From positions 48,596 to 112,595 of the forward strand of contig QXCQ01000007.1 of the NCBI GenBank assembly GCA_003576535.1: DNA of 64,000 nucleotides, in the 5' to 3' direction. This document shows, piece after piece, positions 48,991 to 58,105 of this stretch. Source of the stretch: Nakamurella silvestris (GTDB taxonomy: Bacteria > Actinomycetota > Actinomycetes > Mycobacteriales > Nakamurellaceae). Positions within the stretch are counted from its first letter, which is position 1, and every line of letters begins with the position of its first letter. The notes beneath the pieces are model-generated. The model was not told the origin of the DNA, searched no databases, and was given only the letters and a program-made list of their open reading frames with translations. The translations under genes and the position numbers were made by a program.

Positions 48991-50898
48991 TCAGCCGTCG
49001 GCGAGCCTGGGCCCGAGTCCACTTGCCCGGGCGGCGGGCCGGGCGAGCGCGGCCAGAACGGATTCCGCCGAACCGACAACGGTCACCCGTGATCGTGCCC
49101 TGGTCACCGCGGTGTACAGCAGTTCCCGGGTCAGCAGGGAGGACTCCGGTGACGGCAGCACCACTGTCACCTCGTCGAACTGGCTGCCCTGGCTTCGGTG
49201 CACCGTCACCGCGTAGGCCTGGACGACCCCGGTGAGCCGGCCGGGCACCACCGTGATCAACCGGTCGCCTCGGCGGAACACCGCCTCCACCGCGCTGGGC
49301 CGAACCGCGCCGGGCCGAACCGCGCCGGGCCGAACTGCACCGGGCCGAACCGCGCTGGGCCGAACCACATCGCTGGAACCGGCTGGGCCACCGGACCCGT
49401 CCTGCGGCAATCGGACCAGCACACCGGGATCACCGTTGAAGACACCGAGCGAGTAGTCGTTGACGGTGGCCACCAACGGCCTGCCCGGGACGTCGTCGCC
49501 GGGGTAGTAGCTGTGCAACCCGGGTTCCAGGGCCTGGTGTTCCTGGGTCGTCCAGGCGTCGATCTGCCGGTTCCAGTGCTCCACCCCGAACGGACCACCG
49601 CGGTGGGCGCACAGCACGCGGTGACGGTCGAGCAGATCCAGGGCGGTCTGCGTCAGGCCGGCCTCGGCCGCCCGCCGCAGCTCGACGGCCGGGCCGACGA
49701 TCCGCCGCCGCAGGGCCGGCGACACCGCCGCCTGCAGGGACACCTCAGGGCCCCCGGAGGCGAGGACCGCCAGGGCCCGGTCGCCGTCACCGTCGCGGAT
49801 GGCCTCCGCCAGCGCGGTCAGGGCCGGGGCGGTGGCGGTCCGCCAGGAGCGGGTCAGCCGGGCGACGGACGGCCGGCCCGCGGTGCGTTCGGTCCGCTGC
49901 TCGATCCCGGACACCATGTCGGCCAGAACGGCTCCGGCCTCCACCGAGGCCAGCTGGTCCGGATCTCCGAGCAGGACGACCCGGGCCTCCGGCCGGACCG
50001 CCTCGAGCAGCCGGGCCATCAGGGTCAGCGAGACCATCGAGGTCTCGTCGACCACCACCACGTCGTGGGTCAACGGATTACCGGCGTGATGCCGGAAACG
50101 CTGCCGGTTGTCCGCCCGGCTGCCGAGGAGCCGGTGGATGGTGGTCGCCTCGTCGATCTGCGACGCGAGGTCACCCGGGGAGTGTTCCAAGGCCGTACGC
50201 ACCGCGGTGGTCAGCTGGACCGCGGCCCGGCCGGTCGGTGCGGTCAACGCGATCCGTGGAGGCGGACCGGGCTGGTCCAGCAGAGCGGCCAGGAAGGCGG
50301 ACACGGTGGTGGTCTTCCCGGTCCCCGGCCCGCCGGTGATGATCGACAGCCGGCTGCCGACCGCCAGTTCGACGGCGGCCCGTTGGGCCGGGTCCTCCCG
50401 CCCGGCGAACCGGAGGTCCAGGAGGGCGGTGAGCCGCACCCGGTCGACGGGCGGTGCGGGCGTGTCCAGTCGGCCGAGCAGATCGACGGCCACCTGTTCC
50501 TGCAGTCGCCAGTACCGGTCGAGGTAACACAGGCCGGCGACCAGGCGGAGCGGCCCTCCCGGGGCGAACAGCGGACCGGTCCGGATCAGGTCGAGCAGAT
50601 CCCCGGCCGACCCGTCGCCGAACGCGCGGTCCGCCGCGATCAGGTCCTCCACCCCGGTCGCGACCGAACCGAGGCGCACGGCGCGCACGGTCCGTGCCGC
50701 GGCCAGCAGCAACCGTTCCCGGGTCTCACCGGTCAGCCGGCCCAGGGTCAGGGCGACCCGGATGTCCGCTCCGTCGAGTTCACCGGCCCGGTTCGCCCGG
50801 CCCAATGCTCCGCCGACACCCTCGGCCAGTTCGGCCCCGCCGGCTTCGACCGGCTCCGACACTTCTGGACCACCAGGTGTTTTCATTGCGTCGGTCAT
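48991..50898 (-). CDS. recD: Exodeoxyribonuclease V alpha subunit
   Basis: The 635-residue SF1B helicase is the 5'-3' motor of RecBCD, which resects double-strand breaks. The N-terminal 120 residues bind RecC; the motor has IITGGPGTGKTTTVSAFLAALL (Walker A near 193), LTAPTGRAA, VVVDETSMVSL (II), LLGDPDQLASVEAG (III) and LTRSWR (IV). The C-terminal YAVTVHRSQGSQFDEVTVVLP and YTAVTRARSRVTVVG complete it. Residues about 511-536 are a VRPGA/VRPSA repeat encoded by a 15-bp tandem repeat. The ATG overlaps the recB stop (ATGA). Confidence 0.93.
   Translation of the reverse strand: MTDAMKTPGGPEVSEPVEAGGAELAEGVGGALGRANRAGELDGADIRVALTLGRLTGETRERLLLAAARTVRAVRLGSVATGVEDLIAADRAFGDGSAGDLLDLIRTGPLFAPGGPLRLVAGLCYLDRYWRLQEQVAVDLLGRLDTPAPPVDRVRLTALLDLRFAGREDPAQRAAVELAVGSRLSIITGGPGTGKTTTVSAFLAALLDQPGPPPRIALTAPTGRAAVQLTTAVRTALEHSPGDLASQIDEATTIHRLLGSRADNRQRFRHHAGNPLTHDVVVVDETSMVSLTLMARLLEAVRPEARVVLLGDPDQLASVEAGAVLADMVSGIEQRTERTAGRPSVARLTRSWRTATAPALTALAEAIRDGDGDRALAVLASGGPEVSLQAAVSPALRRRIVGPAVELRRAAEAGLTQTALDLLDRHRVLCAHRGGPFGVEHWNRQIDAWTTQEHQALEPGLHSYYPGDDVPGRPLVATVNDYSLGVFNGDPGVLVRLPQDGSGGPAGSSDVVRPSAVRPGAVRPGAVRPGAVRPSAVEAVFRRGDRLITVVPGRLTGVVQAYAVTVHRSQGSQFDEVTVVLPSPESSLLTRELLYTAVTRARSRVTVVGSAESVLAALARPAARASGLGPRLADG
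49291..49365. repeat. 15-bp in-frame tandem repeat in recD
   Basis: The consensus CGCGCCGGGCCGAAC occurs five times, with single-base changes only. On the coding strand it gives VRPGA and VRPSA repeats in a loop before the last helicase motifs. Pro/Arg/Val content suggests a flexible surface insertion. Copy number could vary among strains without shifting the frame. Confidence 0.92.
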
Positions 50899-53800
50899 CC
50901 GATCCCCCGGTCCAGCAGGTCCGAGATCTCACAGATCAGCGCCGCAGGTGGCACCCAGCCGAACACACCGCAGGGCCGCCCGTCGACGACGGCTGTCGCC
51001 GGTCCGGCCATCCCCCGGACGAAGAGGTACAGCACCCCACCCAGGTGGACCTCGGGCCGGTAGCCGGGTTGCCGCCACCGCAGGTACCGGTGCAGGGTGA
51101 CGCTGTAGAGCAGCGCCTGCAGCGGGTAGTCCGACGCCGCCATCGCCCGGGCGCAGGCCTCCGGCCGGTAGTGCCACATCGTCAGATCGGGCTCGTCCGG
51201 GTCGGCCAACCAGTTCGTCTTGTAGTCGGCCACGACGTACCGCGGTCCCGGCAATCGGAGGACCACGTCCAGGGAACCGGTCAGGTACCCGCGCAGGGGT
51301 TGGCCCGCCAGTGCCGGTCCGGCCAACCGGTCGGCGTACCCGGCCAACGGATCATCCGACGACAGGTGCCGGCGAAGCAGGGGTGCCAGGTCGCCGAGGG
51401 TGAGGGTGCCGACCGGACGGTCCCCACCGGTCAACGGCAGCTCGAACTCCATCTCGGCCAACCGGTCCGTCAGCGGGATGTCCGCCAGGCACAGGTTGGC
51501 ACCCACCGCGCCCAGCGGACTGCGGATCACCAGTTCCACCGCCCCGGCGAGGATCTCCGGGGTCACCGGCAGCGGGTAGCGGCGCAGCAGGTCCTCGCAC
51601 CGGAGCTGAAGTTCACCCGGCAGGTCCGCCGACATCGGGTCGACGAGTTCCAGCACGGCGTGCACCAGGGTGCCGAAATCGGTGCCCGAGGGCAGGCCGG
51701 CCATCGGCGAGATCATCTCGCGCAGTTCGGCGTGCTCGGCCGATCCGTCTGTTCCCGGCGCCAGGACCTCGTCGTCGATCGCCGTCTCCTCCGGTTCGCT
51801 CTCCACACCATGGTGTTCTGCCGACGCGGTCAGCGAACTGAAAGAGCTGCGCCGCCAGTCGGTGTCGAGTTCACGATCGAAGATGCCGACCGCGAGTTCG
51901 GTGGTCACGGTGTGGGCGCGGTCCAACCGTCCCACGGTCCCCGGCACCGAGGGCTCCACCACGGGCCCGCCGACCGACTGCAGTTCGGCGAGCCTCCTGG
52001 CCGCCAGTTCGTCGGTCGGAACCACCGTGCTGTCAGGGATCTCGGCGCTGTCGGGCCGGCGACCGAAGAGCACCCGGTGCAAGGCGGCCGCCGGGGTGTT
52101 GGAGCTCGGGGCCCACCACATCACCACCTGGGACTGGGCCCTGGTCAGACCGACGTACAGCAGCCGCAGGGATTCCCCGGCCAGCTCGGCCTGGGCGCGC
52201 CGCTCCCGCAGCGGCCGCCCCTCGGTCCCGTCGCCGCCGACATCCAGGATGCGACGCCCGGAATCGTTGTGCAGCAGGGGGATCTCGACCGGTCGGACCC
52301 AGTGGTCGAAGGCGAACGGCAGGTAGACCACCGGGTACTCCATCCCCTTGGCGGCGTGCAGGGTCACCACCTGCACCGCTGCGGCGTCGCTGTCCAACCG
52401 GCGGATCCGGTCCGTGCTGCCGTCGGAACCGGCGGCCTCGATCCGGGTGATCAGCCAACCGATCAGGGCCGTCGTCCCCAGGCCGTCGGCAGCCGCGGAC
52501 TGCAGGTCCTGGCTCAGATGCCGTAGGTCCGTCAACCGGCGTTCGCCGTCCGGCTCCCGCAGCAACCGCTCGCCGAGGGCCTCCTCGGCCAGACACACCC
52601 CCAGGACCGCCCCCGCCCCACGCCGATCGAAAACCTCGGCGAGTCGGGCGATCCGGCTCGACAGGTACGCCGTCAACTCCTCCCCGGCACGGCCCTCGGC
52701 CAGCAGATCCGCGACCGGTCTCCCCAGGAACACCCCCAGTGCCGCGGCGCGGACCGTGCCGGCCCGGTCCGGTCGCTCCATGGCCTTCAACAACGTCAAC
52801 CAGTCGGCAGCGGCGGAGGTCGCGTAGACGCTGATCCCGCCGGCGATGACGGCCGGAACCCCGACCCCGGCCAAACCGTCACGCACCATGAGGGCCTGCT
52901 GGTGGGTGGAGACCAGCACCGCGACGTCGGCGGGGACCAGTGGACGACCGTCGAAGGAGGACCCGGATCCGAGCAGCGCGAGGACGTCGGCGGACAGATC
53001 GGCGGTCACATGCTGCCGGATGGTGTCCATCCGGATGAGCTTGGCCGGCGGAACCCGGAACTGGTCCCGCCGGGCCACCCGCAGACGCACAGGGTCGGCC
53101 ACGGGCGCCCCGGGCAACCTCCTGCCGTGGTACCGGGCCGACACCGGCCGGACCAGGATGTCCGGATCCCCCAGGGCCGCACCGCCGATGAGGGCGCGCA
53201 GACCGTCGAGCAGATCCCCGTCGGTGCGGTGGTTCCGGGACAGGGTGGTGTGACTCCCGGCAGACCGGACGGCCCCCAGGTAGGTCACCACGTCACCGCC
53301 CCGGAAGGCGTAGATCGCCTGTTTCGGGTCGCCGATCAGCACCAGGGTCCGGTACCCGCCGAAGGCCAGCCGCAGCACCTCCCACTGGACCGGATCGGTG
53401 TCCTGGAACTCGTCGACCAGGACCACCCGCCAGCGATGACGCATCCGGTCACCGGCGGCGCCGTCGACCGGATCCGGACCACCCGAGCCCCGGAGCACCC
53501 CCGCCAGCCGGGTCAGCAGGTCCTCGTAGCCCAGCACCCCTCGACGGCGCTTGCGCTCCTCGACCTCGCGGCGCACGGCCTGGGCGAAGTTCACCCTGCG
53601 GGCCGCCGGTTCGGCCCGGTCGACATCGCCCGGTGCCAGCTCGGCCTGCCCGTCGGCGACGGCCGCCCTGGCCAGTTGCAGTGCCGTGGCTCGGCTGAAG
53701 ACCGGTTCCGGGGCGTGGGGCAGCGCGAACCCGCGCAGGTAGAGGTCGTCCACCACCTCCACCACCAGGTCGTCGAGGTCGTCCACCAGGACGGTCGCCG

Positions 53801-54230
53801 GATCGGAGTCCCCGGCGGTACCGAGTCCGACGAGCACCTGCTGGCAGAACTGGTGGGTGGTCACGATCGTCGCGGCGTCGAAATCCGCCAGGGCCCGGGC
53901 AAGCCGGCGGCGGCGCACCTCCGGTTCGGCCGCGGCGAGGGCGGCGATCAACGGATCGGCCGAGCCGGCCGCGGCCGACGGATCACGCAGGGCGGCCTCG
54001 GCTGCCACCAGTTGGAAGCGGACCCGCTCCCGCAGTTCCTGACTGGCCGCGCGACCGAAGGTCACCACCAGGAGCTGATCGAGGTCGGCCAGGCCCTCGG
54101 CGATGTACCGGGCGACAAGGGCGCCGACGGTGTAGGTCTTCCCGGTGCCGGCGCTGGCCTCGAGCACGGAGGTGCCGGTCGGCAGCGGTCCACCGATGTC
54201 GAAGGCCGGTACCGGATCGTGGCTGATCAT
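50895..54230 (-). CDS. recB: Exodeoxyribonuclease V beta subunit
   Basis: The 1111-residue subunit carries the 3'-5' helicase and the nuclease of RecBCD. Helicase motifs are VLEASAGTGKTYTVGALV (Walker A near 23), VVLVDEFQDTDPVQWEVL (II), LIGDPKQAIYAFRGGDV (III), VVTLHAAKGMEYPVVYLP (V) and RLLYVGLTRAQSQVVMWW (VI). The C-terminal nuclease has LVHAVLELVD, then GSLDVVLRLPGPRYVVADYKTNWL, carrying the catalytic Asp and DYK. The ATG at 54230 overlaps the recC stop (ATGA); a frame extension 42 nt upstream is ignored. The subunits are encoded in the order recC-recB-recD. Confidence 0.95.
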   Translation of the reverse strand: MISHDPVPAFDIGGPLPTGTSVLEASAGTGKTYTVGALVARYIAEGLADLDQLLVVTFGRAASQELRERVRFQLVAAEAALRDPSAAAGSADPLIAALAAAEPEVRRRRLARALADFDAATIVTTHQFCQQVLVGLGTAGDSDPATVLVDDLDDLVVEVVDDLYLRGFALPHAPEPVFSRATALQLARAAVADGQAELAPGDVDRAEPAARRVNFAQAVRREVEERKRRRGVLGYEDLLTRLAGVLRGSGGPDPVDGAAGDRMRHRWRVVLVDEFQDTDPVQWEVLRLAFGGYRTLVLIGDPKQAIYAFRGGDVVTYLGAVRSAGSHTTLSRNHRTDGDLLDGLRALIGGAALGDPDILVRPVSARYHGRRLPGAPVADPVRLRVARRDQFRVPPAKLIRMDTIRQHVTADLSADVLALLGSGSSFDGRPLVPADVAVLVSTHQQALMVRDGLAGVGVPAVIAGGISVYATSAAADWLTLLKAMERPDRAGTVRAAALGVFLGRPVADLLAEGRAGEELTAYLSSRIARLAEVFDRRGAGAVLGVCLAEEALGERLLREPDGERRLTDLRHLSQDLQSAAADGLGTTALIGWLITRIEAAGSDGSTDRIRRLDSDAAAVQVVTLHAAKGMEYPVVYLPFAFDHWVRPVEIPLLHNDSGRRILDVGGDGTEGRPLRERRAQAELAGESLRLLYVGLTRAQSQVVMWWAPSSNTPAAALHRVLFGRRPDSAEIPDSTVVPTDELAARRLAELQSVGGPVVEPSVPGTVGRLDRAHTVTTELAVGIFDRELDTDWRRSSFSSLTASAEHHGVESEPEETAIDDEVLAPGTDGSAEHAELREMISPMAGLPSGTDFGTLVHAVLELVDPMSADLPGELQLRCEDLLRRYPLPVTPEILAGAVELVIRSPLGAVGANLCLADIPLTDRLAEMEFELPLTGGDRPVGTLTLGDLAPLLRRHLSSDDPLAGYADRLAGPALAGQPLRGYLTGSLDVVLRLPGPRYVVADYKTNWLADPDEPDLTMWHYRPEACARAMAASDYPLQALLYSVTLHRYLRWRQPGYRPEVHLGGVLYLFVRGMAGPATAVVDGRPCGVFGWVPPAALICEISDLLDRGIG

Positions 54231-57200
54231 GACAACGGCTCGGATCTCTCGGCGGCGAACAACGGGGTCCACAACCGCCGGGCCAGCTCACCGAATCTGG
54301 TGGACTCACCGGCCCAGCGCTCTTCCGCCGGGGGTGGGCTGTCGGCCAACCGGGCGAACGGGGCCTCGTGACCCCACAGGAGTCGGTGCGCCGGCAGATT
54401 CCGCTCGCCCGGACCCTGATCGCGGTCACCCGCCCAGATCAACCCCGCGGCCGCCAAAGCCTCTGCGGTGTCGACATGGTCGCGCCGCGCCGTCGCGTAG
54501 GCGGCCGAGGACCGGGCCGCCATCGGCAGCGGGGCCCGGAGACCGCGCTCGAACAGGTCCACCTGGCGGGCCAGCGTCTCCCAGGCCTGGTCGTGGGTGA
54601 TCGGGCCGAGGACGGTCTGCCACGGGGTGCCGGTCGCCCACTCCTCCTGCTCACCGGGTCGGCGACGCACCTGACGCACCCGACGACCGAGAACGTGTGC
54701 CGTCCAGGGGATATCGGGGTGCGCGGCAGTCAAGGCGACCACCGCGATCCAGGCCCGCAGGACCGGCCCGGCTGCCAGATGGCGGTAGGCCGCGGAGATC
54801 ATCAGGTTCCCGTACAGCCCGCCGACGGTACCGCGGAGCCGACGTCCGTTGTCCAGGGTCAGGTCGATCGCCCTGCTGTGAACGGTGTCCGCCGCGGCCG
54901 CACGCAGGGCGGCGGAGGCCGAAGCCAGCGGTTGCGCCTCGGCAAGCAGATGTGTGAGAACCTGCCGGCCGAGGGGGCCGGGCGGCAGCAGCCCACGCCG
55001 CCATTCGAGCTGGGTGCACGTGTCCGGGTCCACCCCGGCCAGCAGATCGGCCAGGATCCGTTCCCCGGCCGCCCACCGATCCCACTCCGTCAGTTCCACC
55101 GGCAGCGCGTCACGGGTGGCGGCCCGCTCTCGTGGGAGGTCGATCTGCATCCGGTGCCGCAGGAACTCCCGGGCCGGGTGTTCCAGGAGCGAGGTGAGGT
55201 CGCCCAGTTCGATCACACCGATCTGCGGGCCAGCCGGCAGCGCGCCGGCACGCTCCGCCGGGGTGGCTCCGGTGACGCGGGGCTCGGACGCGGAGACGGC
55301 GGCCGCGAGCATGCCTGGGTCGAAGGAGAACGGTCCGGCAGCGCCGAGCGGGCCGTTCCCATCCCCGGAGCCACCGGCGAAGGATCGGGAGTCGAAGGGC
55401 TGCAAGGGATGGTGGACCACCACCTGGTTCCGCGCGGGTCCGCCGTCGACGGCGGTGGCGATCCCGTCGAGGGCGTCGATCAGCTCCCCGATCGGTGCCG
55501 CCGGCGGCCGATGCGCACCCGTCCGCTCGTCCGCCCCGGTGTAGAGGACGACCACCGTGTCGGTGGCCGCGAGCAGGGCGTCCAGCAACAACTGCCGGTC
55601 CTCCCCGCGGTGATCGCGTTCACCGACCAATGGGTCCCGGGCCAGGACGTCGTCGCCGTCCCGGCTCGCGGACCGGGGGAACACACCGTCGTCCATTCCG
55701 AGCAGGCACACCACCCGGTGCGGGACCGAACGCATCGGCACCATCGTGCAGACGGTGAGGCCACCGGTGCGGAAATTCGCCCTGGTGGGTCGACCGGCGA
55801 GCCGGGAGGCCAGGAGGGCGCGTACGTCGGACAGGGCCAGAACCGTGCTCGCGGCCCGCTCCCCCGCGCCGTCGACGATCTCCGCCAACTGCCGGTACCA
55901 GGCCGCGGACTGCCAGCCGTCGTCCTCGGCCGGACGGGTCAGCCGTTGGGTGGCCGCCCGCAGGATCTGTGCCCACCGGTCCAGGGTGTGCGGGCCGGTC
56001 AGCTCGTCCAGGGTGCTGCCGAGCCGTTCGACGAACTCGGCCACCCGCCCGGCCACCTCGACATCGCCGCTGCCGACATCGTCCAGCGGCAGGGCGGTTC
56101 CCACCCACCCCCGGTCGCCGCCCGACATCGCCACACCGAGCAACACCCGGTCGAGACCGCTGCGCCAGGTCCCCTGGGGATGCCGCTGCAGCCCGAAAGG
56201 CGCGCGGTGCTCGGCGTCCAGCCCCCACCGGACACCGGCGTCGGCGGTCCATCGCCCGAGCAGTTCCAGGTCCGCGTCGTCGAAACCGAACCGGCGACGG
56301 ATCGGCCCCATGGCCGCCAGATCCAACAGGTCCGTCCTGGTCGTACGTTCCCCGACCAGATCGAGGAGCCGGGCCACCGTGGCGAGCAGCGGTGTGCTGC
56401 GGCGGAGCGCACGATCGGCCAGGCGCACCGGAAGGGCCTGCGCCGGATGGGCCGCGCCCACGACCTCACCACCGAAGGCAGCCGTCAGCAGCGGGGCGAA
56501 GGTCTCGATGTCCGGGCACATCACCAGGATGTCGCGCGGCTGGAGGGACCGGTCGGCGGCGAGCAGGCCGGTGATCACGTCCCGGAGCACCTCCACCTGG
56601 CGGTTGCGGCCGTGGCAGGTGTGGATCTGGACCGATCGGTCCTGGGCCGGGACCGGCATCCGGGCGGAGGGCGCGGCCAGGTCTGCGGCGATCCCCCGTT
56701 GCAGGGCGCCGAGCAGGGTGATGTCCGCGGACGATCCTTCCGACGGGCCCGCGCCCAGGTGCTCGTCGTGGTGATCGACCAGGCCGGTGTCGGCCAGGAC
56801 GAGCTGCAGTTCTCGGCTGTCCCGTCCCAGCGAGGACAACAGCGGATTCACCGCGGTCAGCACCGTCGGATCGGCGCTGCGTCGCAGCGGCAGGGTCGGC
56901 CGAACCTCGGCCAGCCGCTGCCACAGGCGCGGCGACGGATGCGGCACCCACAGGTGAACATCGCGATGGACGGCCAGGGCGGCGAGCACCTGCCGCCAGC
57001 CGGCAGGTAACCGGGTCGATCCGAAGATCGAGATCCGTTCGGGCAGGGCGAGGCTGCCGGGTTCCGTGCGTGCCCTCTCCGCAGCGGCCGACAGCCTGGC
57101 GGCCGGATCGGGTCCGGGGATCACCGCGCCGACGTGCCGCCACAGTTCCGCCTGCCAACGCAGGTCGGTCGGCAGCGCCCGCCCTTCGCACCCGTCGGTG

Positions 57201-57679
57201 TCCATCCCGGCCGCCCAGGCCCGCAGGAGCTCCGGTCGGTACTCCGCGTACGAGCTGAACAGACCGGCCAACCGCCGGGCGACTGCGAGCCGTCGACCCC
57301 GGCGGTCGTCGTCGGCTTCCTGTCCCAGGTGGGTGGTCAACATCCGGGCCCACTCCTGACCCAGACCCGCGTCGATGGTGGCCAGCACGGGCCAGATCAG
57401 GTTCTCCGGACGCCACGGGTCCTCCTCCGGGACACCGGCGATCTCCTGGAACAACGCCCCGGGTGAGGGGAAGCGGACGTTGGCACAGATGCCGTCGGCC
57501 CCGCCCTTCGAACCGCCGAGGCCGTGGGAGAGGCGTTGGGCGAGCCACCGTTCCACACCACGGGCCGGGACCGCCACCACCTCGGTGGCGAAAGGATCCG
57601 GCAGCGGGTTCGACAGGAGCTCGGCCAGGCCGAGGGCAAGCCGATCGGCGCGCTCGGCCCGGTGGACGAACAAGGTCAT
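54227..57679 (-). CDS. recC: Exodeoxyribonuclease V gamma subunit
   Basis: The 1150-residue subunit splits the duplex and scans for the recombination hotspot. It is a degenerate helicase-nuclease: MTLFVHRAERADRLALGLAELLSNPLPDPFATEVVAVPARGVERWLAQRLSHGLG is the classical RecC start, followed by HTCHGRNRQVEVLRDVITGLL, DILVMCPDIETFAPLL and CTMVPMRSVPHRVVCLLGMDDGVFP. The length is usual for RecC. GGAGG precedes the ATG at 57679. It is the first gene of the operon. Actinobacteria often use AdnAB; a complete RecBCD set here is lineage-informative. Confidence 0.94.
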   Translation of the reverse strand: MTLFVHRAERADRLALGLAELLSNPLPDPFATEVVAVPARGVERWLAQRLSHGLGGSKGGADGICANVRFPSPGALFQEIAGVPEEDPWRPENLIWPVLATIDAGLGQEWARMLTTHLGQEADDDRRGRRLAVARRLAGLFSSYAEYRPELLRAWAAGMDTDGCEGRALPTDLRWQAELWRHVGAVIPGPDPAARLSAAAERARTEPGSLALPERISIFGSTRLPAGWRQVLAALAVHRDVHLWVPHPSPRLWQRLAEVRPTLPLRRSADPTVLTAVNPLLSSLGRDSRELQLVLADTGLVDHHDEHLGAGPSEGSSADITLLGALQRGIAADLAAPSARMPVPAQDRSVQIHTCHGRNRQVEVLRDVITGLLAADRSLQPRDILVMCPDIETFAPLLTAAFGGEVVGAAHPAQALPVRLADRALRRSTPLLATVARLLDLVGERTTRTDLLDLAAMGPIRRRFGFDDADLELLGRWTADAGVRWGLDAEHRAPFGLQRHPQGTWRSGLDRVLLGVAMSGGDRGWVGTALPLDDVGSGDVEVAGRVAEFVERLGSTLDELTGPHTLDRWAQILRAATQRLTRPAEDDGWQSAAWYRQLAEIVDGAGERAASTVLALSDVRALLASRLAGRPTRANFRTGGLTVCTMVPMRSVPHRVVCLLGMDDGVFPRSASRDGDDVLARDPLVGERDHRGEDRQLLLDALLAATDTVVVLYTGADERTGAHRPPAAPIGELIDALDGIATAVDGGPARNQVVVHHPLQPFDSRSFAGGSGDGNGPLGAAGPFSFDPGMLAAAVSASEPRVTGATPAERAGALPAGPQIGVIELGDLTSLLEHPAREFLRHRMQIDLPRERAATRDALPVELTEWDRWAAGERILADLLAGVDPDTCTQLEWRRGLLPPGPLGRQVLTHLLAEAQPLASASAALRAAAADTVHSRAIDLTLDNGRRLRGTVGGLYGNLMISAAYRHLAAGPVLRAWIAVVALTAAHPDIPWTAHVLGRRVRQVRRRPGEQEEWATGTPWQTVLGPITHDQAWETLARQVDLFERGLRAPLPMAARSSAAYATARRDHVDTAEALAAAGLIWAGDRDQGPGERNLPAHRLLWGHEAPFARLADSPPPAEERWAGESTRFGELARRLWTPLFAAERSEPLS

Positions 57680-58105
57680 CGCCGGTCCTCCTTCCCGCAG
57701 TCGGTCTGGCACACGGTCGGCACGGGTACCGGTCGGACCCGCGCGAAACCGACGCCACGGGCAGCCACCGACTATAACGTCGGGGCCCGACCGCCTGATC
57801 GGCCTGTGCACATCGGCGGGGCGGCCCGCCCGGGCGGGAGCGGGCCGTCCTCGTTCGGGTGTGAAAGTACTTATCGGAGCACGAAATTCGCGCGGTAGGG
57901 GGACGTGATCATCCTGTTGCGAATTCGCGCAGCGCGAAAACCACTACGAGTGAACATTTCTGGCCGGATGACCAAATGGCGAACCTCAAGGATGTCTCAA
58001 ATGACTAGGTGATGAATCCGCCGCGCTGATCGACTGGGCGGGTCCTGCCCCGCTGTTGCCGGCAGGCCTCTGCCCGTCCATTCGAACGCGCCTGGAGGTT
58101 GTTAC
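57680..58105. other. 426-nt divergent intergenic region
   Basis: This gap separates recC (leftward) and the SLH carboxypeptidase (rightward). It is locally less GC-rich than the flanking genes around 57855-58015. AATTCGCGC occurs at 57885-57893 and 57922-57930; the second copy is part of the perfect palindrome TTCGCGC-A-GCGCGAA (57924-57938). A strong GGAGG lies 8 nt before the carboxypeptidase ATG. No gene, riboswitch class or clear promoter pair was recognised. Confidence 0.5.

Noticed and set aside
54368..57010. An 880-residue open frame on the plus strand
   Set aside because: It is antisense to recC, whose translation shows full family motifs; the frame has only shadow-type composition.
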